Shown here: piece after piece, positions 41,860 to 48,959 of the stretch
Layout of the letters: every line of letters starts with the position of its first letter
Numbering within the stretch: position 1 is the first letter of the stretch
Notes under the pieces: generated by a model
What the model was told of the DNA's origin: nothing
Databases searched by the model: none
The model's input: only the letters and a program-made list of their open reading frames with translations
Made by a program: the position numbers and the translations under genes
Assembly (NCBI RefSeq): GCF_014873145.1
Contig: NZ_JADBEK010000001.1
Location: forward strand, 4,960,001-5,024,000
Direction of reading: 5' to 3'
DNA from: Nonomuraea angiospora
GTDB taxonomy: Bacteria; Actinomycetota; Actinomycetes; Streptosporangiales; Streptosporangiaceae
Length of the DNA: 64,000 nucleotides

Positions 41860-42632
41860 GAGCCCTCCGCGATGATCAGTTCTCCGGCCCGTTCGGCCAG
41901 CTCCATGCGTGCGTCCTCAGGCAGCCCCGCGTCGCTGATGACCACGTCGGCCTCGGTCAGCTCGGCGATGGTGCTGATGCCGACCGTGTTCCACTTCGTG
42001 TGGTCGGCGGGGATGACCAGCCGGCCGGCGGCCGTCACCAGCTCCCTGTCGGTCTCCGACTCCAGCAGGTTGGGGGTGGTGAACCCGGCCCGCACGCTCA
42101 TCCCGTGCACGCCGAGGAACAGCGTGTCCACGTGCAGGCGGCGGATCGCGGCCACGGCCACCGGGCCCACCAGCGCGTCGGACGGCGTGCGCACGCCGCC
42201 GGTCAGCACGACCGTGCGGTCGGGACGCGGGTTGCGGTGGAACACCTCGGCGACGGGGATCGAATTGGTGATCACGGTCAGCTCGGGGACGGCGATCAGG
42301 TGGCGGGCCAGCGCCCACGTGGTGGTGCCCGCCGAGAGGGCCACGGCCGTGCCCGGCCGGACGAGGCCGGCCGCCCGGCGCGCGATGATTTCCTTCTCCT
42401 GCTGCTGGCGGGCCGACTTGGCGGTGAAGCCGGGCTCCTCGGTGGAGCCGGGGCCGAGGGCGGTGGCGCCGCCGTGCACCTTCTCCAGCAGCCCGCGCTC
42501 GGCCAGCACCTCGAGGTCCCGACGGATGGTCATGTCGGATACGCCGAGCTCGCGGACCAGGTCCGCGACCCGGACGCCGCCGTTGCTGCGCACACGTTCG
42601 AGGATCGTCTGCTGACGCTGCTGTGCGAGCAC
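41856..42632 (-). CDS. DeoR-family transcriptional regulator
   Basis: GTG 42632 with GGAAGGAGCGG upstream gives 258 aa. N-terminal winged HTH (about 6-58, RVADLVRELGVSDMTIRRDLEVL) and DeoR sugar-phosphate sensing domain (about 76-230, GTTTWALARHL, VLTGG). Probably controls its own operon with galT in response to a sugar phosphate. A near-perfect inverted repeat sits between its -10-like element and start. Confidence 0.93.
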   Translation of the reverse strand: MLAQQRQQTILERVRSNGGVRVADLVRELGVSDMTIRRDLEVLAERGLLEKVHGGATALGPGSTEEPGFTAKSARQQQEKEIIARRAAGLVRPGTAVALSAGTTTWALARHLIAVPELTVITNSIPVAEVFHRNPRPDRTVVLTGGVRTPSDALVGPVAVAAIRRLHVDTLFLGVHGMSVRAGFTTPNLLESETDRELVTAAGRLVIPADHTKWNTVGISTIAELTEADVVISDAGLPEDARMELAERAGELIIAEGS

Positions 42633-42644
42633 GCCCGCTCCTTC

Positions 42645-42680
42645 CAACAGATTCCACCAAATTATGACACGGAATTGTTG
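42645..42680. promoter_or_regulatory. candidate DeoR operator
   Basis: caacagattcc and ggaattgttg form an inverted repeat with one extra base in one arm, centred over a CATAAT -10-like box (minus strand, 42661-42666). Its position overlapping the promoter suggests autorepression by the DeoR protein. Confidence 0.45.
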
Positions 42681-42777
42681 GGGAATGTTAGTTCGCGTGC
42701 TGCGCTTGCGCTGGTCAGCACGGGCGGGGAGGCTCGTGGCGTAGCCGATCATTGGCCCGATCACCGGAGGTGAGCTT

Positions 42778-42855
42778 ATGGCCAGGCGCTCACGCAAGGG
42801 CAAGGCACGTAAGAAGAAGAAGGCGAACCACGGCAAGCGCCCCACGGCGCGTTGA
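42778..42855 (+). CDS. 50S ribosomal protein bL37, 25 aa
   Basis: ATG at 42778 with a strong GGAGGTGAG gives a 25-residue peptide (MARRSRKGKARKKKK...ending KRPTAR). It contains the ANHGKRP signature of the tiny actinobacterial large-subunit protein bL37 seen in mycobacterial ribosomes (KANHGKRPN ending). Lys/Arg make up more than half. Many gene callers skip it because it is so short. Followed by a hairpin at 42858-42885. Confidence 0.8.
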   Translation: MARRSRKGKARKKKKANHGKRPTAR

Positions 42856-42857
42856 CC

Positions 42858-42885
42858 GGGTGGCCGCCTCTCGCGGCGGCCACCC
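42858..42885. terminator. terminator hairpin between bL37 gene and trpB2
   Basis: gggtggccgcc and ggcggccaccc form a perfect 11-bp stem with a 6-nt loop, located between convergent genes. It can serve both directions; no long T-run is visible. Confidence 0.65.
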
Positions 42886-42890
42886 CGCCG

Positions 42891-44201
42891 TCATCCCGGC
42901 AGCTCGGTCAGGGCCTGCTCGATGCGGTCCTGCGGCAGCGTGTAGTCCTCCAGGTGCCCGGCCAGGTAGCGGTCGTACGCGCCCAGGTCGAAGTGGCCGT
43001 GGCCGCAGAGTGCGGTCAGGATCACCTTCTCCTCGCCGCTCTCCTTGCACCGCAGGGCCTCGGCGATCGTCTCCGCGAGCGCGTGCGTGGGCTCCGGGGC
43101 GGGCACGATGCCCTCGGTCCTGGCGAAGCGGACACCGGCCTCGAAACACTCGCTCTGGGCGCGGGTGACCGCCTCGAACAGGCCCAGCTCGTACATGTGC
43201 GACAGCAGCGGCGACATGCCGTGGTAGCGCAGGCCGCCCGCGTGGATCGGGTCGGGGACGAATCCGTGCCCCAGCGTGTGCATCTTGAGCAGCGGCGTGA
43301 GGCCCGCGGTGTCGCCGAAGTCGTAGGCGTACACGCCGCGGGTGAACGACGGGCAGGCGGCCGGCTCGACCGCCCTGAACACCGTCTCGATCCGCCCGGC
43401 CAGCTTCTCGCGCAGGAACGGGAAGGTGAGGCCGGCGAAGTTCGAGCCGCCGCCGGTGCAGCCGATGACCAGGTCCGGCATCTCGGGCAGCTGTTCCAGC
43501 GCCTCCTCGCCGATCACGGTCTGGTGCAGGAGCACGTGGTTGAGGACCGAGCCGAGCGCGTACCGGGCGTCGGGCGTGGCGGCGGCCACCTCGACGGCCT
43601 CGCTGATCGCGATGCCCAGGCTGCCGGGCGAGTCCGGGTCGTCCGCCAGCACCTTGCCGCCCGAGCCGGTGAGGGGCGACGGGCTGGCGTGGACGGTGGC
43701 GCCGTACACCTGCATGAGAGAGCGGCGGTACGGCTTCTGGTCGTACGAGGCGCGCACCATCCAGATCTGGCACTCGAGGTCGAACTGGGAGCAGGCGAAC
43801 GCCAGGGCCGACCCCCACTGCCCGGCGCCCGTCTCGGTGGTCAGCAGCCGCACCCCTTCGCGGGCGTTGTAGTACGCCTGGGGCACGGCCGTGTTCGCCT
43901 TGTGCGACCCGGCGGGCGAGACCCCCTCGTACTTGTAGTAGATCCTGGCCGGCGTGCCGAGGGCCTTCTCGAGCCGGCGCGCCCGGATCAGCGGCGTCGG
44001 CCGCCAGAGCCGGTAGACGTCGAGCACCTCTTGCGGGATCGGGACGAACCGCTCACCGCTCACCTCCTGGCCGATCAGCTCCGTCGGGAAGAGCGGAGCC
44101 AGGTCGCCGGGCCCCACGGGCTCGCGCGTCGCCGGGTGCAGCGGCGGCGGAGGCGGGGCGGGCAGGTCGGGAACGATGTTGTACCAGTGGCTGGGGATCA
44201 T
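42891..44201 (-). CDS. TrpB2-type PLP enzyme (tryptophan synthase beta-like)
   Basis: ATG 44201 gives 436 aa ([20 protein letters not shown]), the start typical of TrpB2/TIGR01415. The PLP lysine lies in AGSHKANTA (about 99), with [13 protein letters not shown] and the phosphate loop [10 protein letters not shown]. TrpB2 enzymes occur without a TrpA partner and may use tryptophan synthase-like chemistry. No trpA or other trp genes are nearby, so the role is open. Confidence 0.92.
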   Translation of the reverse strand: MIPSHWYNIVPDLPAPPPPPLHPATREPVGPGDLAPLFPTELIGQEVSGERFVPIPQEVLDVYRLWRPTPLIRARRLEKALGTPARIYYKYEGVSPAGSHKANTAVPQAYYNAREGVRLLTTETGAGQWGSALAFACSQFDLECQIWMVRASYDQKPYRRSLMQVYGATVHASPSPLTGSGGKVLADDPDSPGSLGIAISEAVEVAAATPDARYALGSVLNHVLLHQTVIGEEALEQLPEMPDLVIGCTGGGSNFAGLTFPFLREKLAGRIETVFRAVEPAACPSFTRGVYAYDFGDTAGLTPLLKMHTLGHGFVPDPIHAGGLRYHGMSPLLSHMYELGLFEAVTRAQSECFEAGVRFARTEGIVPAPEPTHALAETIAEALRCKESGEEKVILTALCGHGHFDLGAYDRYLAGHLEDYTLPQDRIEQALTELPG

Positions 44202-44250
44202 CGCCCCAGTCTGCGCCGCTCCCGCGCCACGTTCCAGCACCCCGCGCCGC

Positions 44251-44310
44251 GTCCCGGCGTCACGCGTCGCGTCCCGGCGTCACGCGTCGCGTCCCGGCGT
44301 CACGCGTCGC
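44251..44310. repeat. three perfect 20-bp tandem repeats
   Basis: gtcccggcgtcacgcgtcgc is repeated at 44251-44270, 44271-44290 and 44291-44310 with no mismatches. It overlaps the last codons of the uridine-kinase-like gene (MTRDA stop) and extends into the spacer before trpB2. Likely recent slippage. Confidence 0.92.
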
Positions 44311-44926
44311 GGGTCATGACGGCGAGTCTGCGGGGATGGTCGGCCCTGACCACGACGTCGGCCGCCTGCTGGGGGCGCGCCTCACGCTCGTACCGCTCGT
44401 ACGCGGGCAGCCGCCACCGCTCGTCCTCGGCCGTCCCGCGCTCCAGCGCCCCTGCCGACAGCCACACGTGCACGCTCACCTCGAACGCCAGCCCCCGCCC
44501 CAGCAGCAGCGTCCCGTCCACGATCAGCACGCCGCCCGGCGGCAGCTCCTCGTACGACGCCCGGTAGGCGCGGTCGACCCGGCTGTCCCAGAGCCGCGGC
44601 AGCACCCGCCCCGAGCCGCCCTCGTCCAAGGGCTCCAGCACTTCCCTGCGGAGCGCCTTGACGTCGAGCCAGTCCTCGTAGAAGGCGTCCGGATCGGTCC
44701 TGCCGTGCTCCAGTCGCAGCGACGCGGGCCGCAGGAAGTCGTCCGCCGACACACGCAGCACCGGCCGCCCGCGCATCCGGAGCGGGGCGACGAGCTCGTC
44801 CGCCAGCGCCCCGGGACGCGCCGGCGGAGCCCCGTCCACGGCCATCCGCACCCACCCCGGGCGTCCGGCGACCAGCTCGGCCAGCTCCTCGACGAGGCCG
44901 TCACGGGAGATCGCTCGCGCGCGCAT
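44300..44926 (-). CDS. uridine kinase-like protein with degenerate P-loop
   Basis: 208 aa resembling actinobacterial uridine/nucleoside kinases: N-terminal VRMAVDGAPPARPGALADEL, DDFLRP, and PPGGVLIVDGTLLLGRGL. The normal GxxxxGK[ST] P-loop is replaced by GAPPARPGA, lacking lysine. Either ATP binding is lost or it is a distinct subfamily. Start ATG (MRARAISRDG). The 3' end coincides with a 20-bp tandem repeat. Function uncertain. Confidence 0.75.
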   Translation of the reverse strand: MRARAISRDGLVEELAELVAGRPGWVRMAVDGAPPARPGALADELVAPLRMRGRPVLRVSADDFLRPASLRLEHGRTDPDAFYEDWLDVKALRREVLEPLDEGGSGRVLPRLWDSRVDRAYRASYEELPPGGVLIVDGTLLLGRGLAFEVSVHVWLSAGALERGTAEDERWRLPAYERYEREARPQQAADVVVRADHPRRLAVMTRDA

Positions 44927-44960
44927 GCCTACGATCGCACGCCCGCCGCGAACCGGTCAC

Positions 44961-45434
44961 TCACGTCCCTGAGAACCGCGCCGGCGAGGTGGAGGAGGGG
45001 ACAGGCGGGCACCATCCCCCAAGGATAGGCACACCCGCGAGGTCGGCCCCCGCCCACTGTCTCGCCGGCTCGGGCAGACGTTCGTCGTCCACCTCGGCCA
45101 GGGTGTCGCGCACGGACGCCGGCAGCTCGAAGATCCCCGGCCCGTCCAGGTACGGCGAGTCCGGCGGCAGCGCCTCCCACTCCTCGTCCGTCTGAGGCGC
45201 CCCTTCGCCCGGTGGGTAGATCTCCTCCACCTCGACCAGATCACCCGTCGGAGGAACCCCGCGGATCAGCCCGACGAGCTCGGCGAGGTCCACCTGCGGG
45301 GCGATGCCCTTCGCGTGCACCCCGTCGAAGACCGGCCGGCCCGGCAGGACGGGAGTCTCCGTGCGCCCGAGGTCCGGCCGCACCGTCGCCGCCTCGCGGT
45401 CCGCGGCCTGGTAATGGTCGTAAAGAACGCCCAC
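44961..45434 (-). CDS. hypothetical protein, 157 aa
   Basis: GTG 45434, moderate GGAG upstream, gives MGVLYDHYQAADREAATVRP and so on; middle region rich in acidic and proline residues (EEIYPPGEGAPQTDEEWE). It resembles a family of actinobacterial hypothetical proteins with an N-terminal VLYDYF motif, none with known function. The last 20 residues look out of frame, and another frame across 44929-45050 reads plausibly (PLLHLAGAVLRDVSDRFAAG), so a frameshift near 45030 is possible. Confidence 0.65.
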   Translation of the reverse strand: MGVLYDHYQAADREAATVRPDLGRTETPVLPGRPVFDGVHAKGIAPQVDLAELVGLIRGVPPTGDLVEVEEIYPPGEGAPQTDEEWEALPPDSPYLDGPGIFELPASVRDTLAEVDDERLPEPARQWAGADLAGVPILGGWCPPVPSSTSPARFSGT

Positions 45435-45478
45435 GTTGCGACTCCGCCTCGTCGGACAGAATTTCGTGAAAGAACTCG

Positions 45479-45567
45479 AAAGGCCAGGTCGCCTCAAGAG
45501 GCTGACCTGGCCTTTCGCCGTCCGGAGCGGACGACGGGAATCGAACCCGCGTAGCTATTTTGGAAGA
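45479..45567 (-). repeat. attL-like duplicate of tRNA-Gly 3' half and terminator
   Basis: Bases 45524-45567 match the 3' half of the intact tRNA-Gly gene (46874-46917 region) with a single mismatch. The adjacent terminator hairpin (45479-45515, aaaggccaggtc...gacctggccttt) is also duplicated with few differences. Duplication of a tRNA end is the classic scar of integrase-mediated insertion. Confidence 0.82.
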
Positions 45568-45875
45568 TTTCGGCTCATGATCCCCTGGCGTGCTCCCCCT
45601 CTGGTCAGAGGCTGTGCGGCCCTGCCCTCGAGTCCCTGCCACTCCCCCTTGTTCACCGCCTCATCGGGCACGCAACGGGCACGGCCCTGACGGTCCTGCC
45701 CAATCCGCACCAGCAGGTCGGATCTTGGCCGTTGACCGCGGTTCAGCCTGACCCAACGCGCCCGACCGGTTGTACTGGAGCGGCGCACGGCTTTGCATAC
45801 GGAAAGTAATTGATCGGCAACTGTCTGTTGCAGCATGGTGTTTGAGTTCCAACCAACTCTTCCCGGGAGGCAACC
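45568..45875. other. left interior of the tRNA-Gly element remnant
   Basis: No convincing gene. It contains a 23-bp perfect copy (45662-45684) of the sequence encoding the tail of the dead integrase (46778-46800; reading SGTQRAR). It also holds the upstream region of the lectin gene, with a gcaac/gttgc stem near 45812-45827. Confidence 0.6.
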
Positions 45876-46403
45876 ATGCTCGCTCGCCGTCTGCTGGCAG
45901 TCGCCGTCATCTCCGCCGCGGTGAGTGCGGCCACCATCCTGCCCGCCGCGGCCTCCACTCACCAGCGCGCCAGCCGCGCCGCCCTGGCCGGGCCCCCAAT
46001 GTGCATCGACGCCACCAACAACCGCGGCAACGGCACCCAGTTCCGCCTGTGGCAGTGCATGGACCACGCCAACCAGAGGTTCGTCATCGAGGACGGCCTC
46101 ATCAAGGTGCAAGACACCATCGGTAAGAGCCAGGAGATGTGTCTGGACGCCTCCAACGACCGCGCCAACGGCACCCGGGTGTACCAGTGGCAGTGCATAA
46201 GTAACGCCAACCAGCTCTGGGTCGTCCAGAGGGGCCTGATCATCCTCAAGTCCACCCTCAACTCAGGCAATCGCATATGCCTGGACGTCACCAACAGCCG
46301 CACCAATGGCGCGCAGGTATACCTGTGGCAGTGTGTCCCCAACAACAACCAGACATTCGTGATCGACGACGGCCAGATCAAGGTCAAGGACACCCTGTCC
46401 TGA
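45876..46403 (+). CDS. secreted ricin-type beta-trefoil lectin
   Basis: 175 aa. Start ATG with GGGAGG upstream. Signal peptide (about 1-27, VISAAVSAATILPAAAS). The mature part is one complete beta-trefoil of three repeats: CIDATNNRGNGTQFRLWQC, CLDASNDRANGTRVYQWQC and CLDVTNSRTNGAQVYLWQC, each followed by NQ-x-F/W. R-type lectins bind galactose-like sugars. There is no catalytic domain, so it is a lone lectin. It sits inside the tRNA-Gly element remnant. Confidence 0.88.
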   Translation: MLARRLLAVAVISAAVSAATILPAAASTHQRASRAALAGPPMCIDATNNRGNGTQFRLWQCMDHANQRFVIEDGLIKVQDTIGKSQEMCLDASNDRANGTRVYQWQCISNANQLWVVQRGLIILKSTLNSGNRICLDVTNSRTNGAQVYLWQCVPNNNQTFVIDDGQIKVKDTLS

Positions 46404-46521
46404 TCTCTGGTCACGTCCGGCGCTTTCCCGATGTGCCGCAGGGCAGCGGTGGCAGGCAGGACAGCAACCCGGTTCCTCGGTGGGCCGGGGCTGAGGAACG
46501 AAGTCCCGGGCCGGTCGTCGG

Positions 46522-46818
46522 ATGGTGGCCATCCCTCCGGAGATCCTTTCCGACCTTCGGAGACATCTGGAGCGGTACGCCGAACCAGGAGAGAACGGTC
46601 ACGTCTTCATCGGCCCCAAGGGTGGCCTGCTACGGCGCTCGGCCTTCCGGCGCATCTGGAACAAGGTCCAGATCAAGGTGGGGCTGCCCGATCTTCACTT
46701 CCATGACCTCCGGCAGGCCATCGCGCAGGCGCTCGGCAAGGCGCTGAAGGGGGCACGGAAGGAGCACGGGAAAAAGACATCGGGCACGCAACGGGCACGG
46801 AAGATCAATAAGAATTAG
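46522..46818 (+). pseudogene. tyrosine recombinase (integrase) remnant
   Basis: 98 aa, only the C-terminal part of an actinobacterial element integrase: PPEILSDLRRHLERY, FIGPKGGLLRRSAFRR, LPDLHFHDLR. Directly after HDLR it jumps to AIAQALGKALKGARKE, a stretch normally found about 40 residues later, so the GH and catalytic Tyr segment is deleted, and the N-terminal half is missing too. It ends in SGTQRARK 50 bp from the tRNA, the usual int-att arrangement. Catalytically dead. Confidence 0.8.
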
Positions 46819-46828
46819 TGGAGATCAC

Positions 46829-46866
46829 AAAGGCCAGGTCACCTCATGAGGCTGACCTGGCCTTTT
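46829..46866 (-). terminator. tRNA-Gly terminator
   Basis: Long stem aaaggccaggtc / gacctggcctttt with inner cctc/gagg pairing, immediately after the tRNA-Gly 3' end on the minus strand. A near-identical copy is present at 45479-45515. Confidence 0.8.
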
Positions 46867-46871
46867 GCCTT

Positions 46872-46945
46872 TGGAGCGGACGACGGGAATCGAACCCGCG
46901 TAGCTAGTTTGGAAGACTAGGGCTCTACCATTGAGCTACGTCCGC
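46872..46945 (-). tRNA. tRNA-Gly (anticodon TCC)
   Basis: 74 nt including encoded CCA. Acceptor GCGGACG/CGTCCGC, D arm GCTC..GAGC, anticodon stem CTAGT/ACTAG with loop CTTCCAA (TCC), T arm CGGGT..TTCGATTC..CCG. Intact and the integration target of the neighbouring element remnant. Confidence 0.95.
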
Positions 46946-47034
46946 GCGAACCGGTCGAACTCTGGTCTAGACTTCATCCGGTCGTTAGGGCGTAAGCGTA
47001 CCGGAGTCCCGGAGCGCATGCGCACTCGGCGAGG

Positions 47035-47111
47035 CGGGGCGTGGCGCAGCTTGGCAGCGCGCTTGCTTTGGGAGCAAGAAGTCGCAGGTTCAAATCCTGT
47101 CGCCCCGACCA
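47035..47111 (+). tRNA. tRNA-Pro (anticodon TGG)
   Basis: 77 nt with encoded CCA: acceptor CGGGGCG/CGCCCCG, anticodon stem CTTGC/GCAAG around TTTGGGA (TGG), T loop GGTTCAAATCC. The initial C is typical of bacterial tRNA-Pro. Divergent from tRNA-Gly. Confidence 0.95.
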
Positions 47112-47116
47112 GCAAG

Positions 47117-47145
47117 AAGGCCACCTCCACTACGGAGGTGGCCTT
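47117..47145 (+). terminator. tRNA-Pro terminator
   Basis: aaggccacctcc and ggaggtggcctt form a 12-bp perfect stem with a 5-nt loop, six bases after the tRNA end. Confidence 0.88.
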
Positions 47146-47161
47146 CGGTGTTTCGCGCCGG

Positions 47162-47512
47162 TCAGGGCATGCGGGCGATCAACGACTTCGGGGCGATCTG
47201 GCGGTAGGCGTCGGCGACGATCTCCGTGACCTCCGCCCAGTCCACCTCCACGTCCAGGTAGACCCCCAGCCACCCCCGGTGCCCCACGTACGGCGGGCGG
47301 AAGAAGCGCTCCGGATCCTCGGCCACCAGCTCCCCCTGCGCGCCGGGAGGCGCGGCGCACCAGAAGGCGAGCCGGTCGTCGTGATGGTGGTCGGCGAACA
47401 TCACGAACGTCTTCTTCCCACGGACGAACCAGGTCGGCTCCCCGTGGCTGGGCCGTTCGGTGACCTCCGGCAGCGCGAGGCAGAGGGCGCGCAGCCGCTC
47501 CAGGGCGTCCAC
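47162..47512 (-). CDS. MmcQ/YjbR family protein
   Basis: 116 aa, GTG start. Contains the YjbR-like fold signature: LPEVTERPSHGEPTWFVRGKK..FVMF near the N-terminus and PPYVGHRGWLGVYLD plus a C-terminal IADAYRQIAPKSL helix. YjbR proteins have a CyaY-like fold and are often annotated as DNA-binding; biochemical role poorly known. It starts 8 bp after the site-2 protease stop and is probably co-transcribed with it. Confidence 0.9.
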   Translation of the reverse strand: MDALERLRALCLALPEVTERPSHGEPTWFVRGKKTFVMFADHHHDDRLAFWCAAPPGAQGELVAEDPERFFRPPYVGHRGWLGVYLDVEVDWAEVTEIVADAYRQIAPKSLIARMP

Positions 47513-47519
47513 GGCGGCG

Positions 47520-48824
47520 TCAGCCGGTCAGCGTGAGCGGGTTGACCAGGTCGGCGTAGACGAGCAGGCCGGCCATGATCATCATGACGAACGCGATCGC
47601 GTACGTCAGCGGCAGCACCTTGGCGATGTCCACGTAGCCCGGCTCCGGCCGCCGCATGATCTTCGCGTACGCCCGCTTGATGCCCTCCCACAGCCCGCCG
47701 GCGATGTGGCCGCCGTCGAGCGGCAGCAGCGGGATGAGGTTGAACATGCCGATCGCCAGGTTGAACCCGGCCAGCAGGTTGACGAAGATGGCGATCTTCT
47801 GCTGGTTGGACAGGTCGGAGGCGAGGATCTCGCCGCCCAGGCGGCCCGCGCCGACCACGCCCACCGGACCCTCGGGGTCACGCGCCTCGCCCGAGAAGGC
47901 CGCCTGCCAGACGCCGACCATCTTCTGCGGCAGGTTGACGATCGAGCCCGCCACGCGGCCCGTCAGCTCGCCCATGTAGCCGAGCACCTGGCCCATGCTC
48001 TGCTGCTGCATGACCTCCGTGGGCCGGACGCCGAGGTAGCCGACGTTCTTGTCGATCTGCTTCGGGTCCTCGGGGTTGGGCCGGTCCTGGGCGATGAGCG
48101 TGACGTTGAGGGTCATGGGCTTGCCGTCGCGGACGATGCCGAGCGCGACCGGGCCGGCGCCGTGGGAGCGGATCAGGCGGGTGGCGTCCGCCCAGGAGCC
48201 GATCTTCTGGCCGTTGAAGGAGACCATGCGGTCGCCGGCCTTCATGCCCGCCTGGGCGGCCGGGCTGGGCTTGTCGGTGGGCTTGCACGTGGTGCGGTGC
48301 TCCGAGATCGGGATCACGCACGTCTCGGTGTTGGGCGACACGATCGGGGCCAGGGTGGGCAGGCCGATGCCGACCAGCAGGATGCTGAAGAAGATGAACG
48401 AGAGCACGAAGTTCATCGCCGGGCCGCCGGACATGATGATGACCTTCTGCCACCACTTCTTGCGGTAGAAGACCCGGTCCTCGTCGCCGGGGCGCACCTC
48501 CTCCTGCGCGGCCTCGCGCGCGGAGTCGATGAGGCCCTGGAACGGCCCCGTCGAGGTGCTCCTGAGCTTGGTCGGGTCGTCACCGGGGCGCGGCGGCAGC
48601 ATGCCGATCATGCGGATGTAGCCGCCGAACGGGATCCACTTGATGCCGTACTCGGTCTCGCCCTTCCGCCGTGACCAGGCCGTCGAGCCGAAGCCGACCA
48701 TGTACTGGGTCACCTTGACGCCGAAGATCTTGGCCGGCACGAGGTGTCCGATCTCGTGCAACGCGATGGAGAACATCAGCCCGAGGAGAAAGAGGATGAT
48801 CCCCACGATGTAGAGCCAGTTCAT
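47520..48824 (-). CDS. rip1: M50 site-2 protease (Rip1/RseP-like)
   Basis: 434 aa. Membrane zinc protease with HEIGH (about 23-27) in the first helix, a central PDZ region (about 200-290: AGMKAGDRMVSFNGQKI) and the LDGGH motif (about 370) in a later helix. It performs intramembrane cleavage of anti-sigma factors and other substrates. In many actinobacteria it lies between dxr and ispG; those genes are absent here. Confidence 0.93.
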   Translation of the reverse strand: MNWLYIVGIILFLLGLMFSIALHEIGHLVPAKIFGVKVTQYMVGFGSTAWSRRKGETEYGIKWIPFGGYIRMIGMLPPRPGDDPTKLRSTSTGPFQGLIDSAREAAQEEVRPGDEDRVFYRKKWWQKVIIMSGGPAMNFVLSFIFFSILLVGIGLPTLAPIVSPNTETCVIPISEHRTTCKPTDKPSPAAQAGMKAGDRMVSFNGQKIGSWADATRLIRSHGAGPVALGIVRDGKPMTLNVTLIAQDRPNPEDPKQIDKNVGYLGVRPTEVMQQQSMGQVLGYMGELTGRVAGSIVNLPQKMVGVWQAAFSGEARDPEGPVGVVGAGRLGGEILASDLSNQQKIAIFVNLLAGFNLAIGMFNLIPLLPLDGGHIAGGLWEGIKRAYAKIMRRPEPGYVDIAKVLPLTYAIAFVMMIMAGLLVYADLVNPLTLTG

Positions 48825-48959
48825 CTATGCGCGCTCCGTAGCCGACGACAGGGGTGGACGAACCGTCCGACAGCCCCAGAGTAGTCGAACAACCCCCGCT
48901 CCACGGCTTGCGTGCCATTTAGAGAGCATTGACAGTCCGCTATCAAACAATCACTCTGG

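Noticed and set aside
44251..44310. CRISPR-like array
   Set aside because: Units are directly adjacent with no spacers, so it is a simple tandem repeat.
45436..46930. Defence or toxin-antitoxin genes in the integrated element
   Set aside because: Only a lectin gene and an integrase fragment are visible; other frames are noise.
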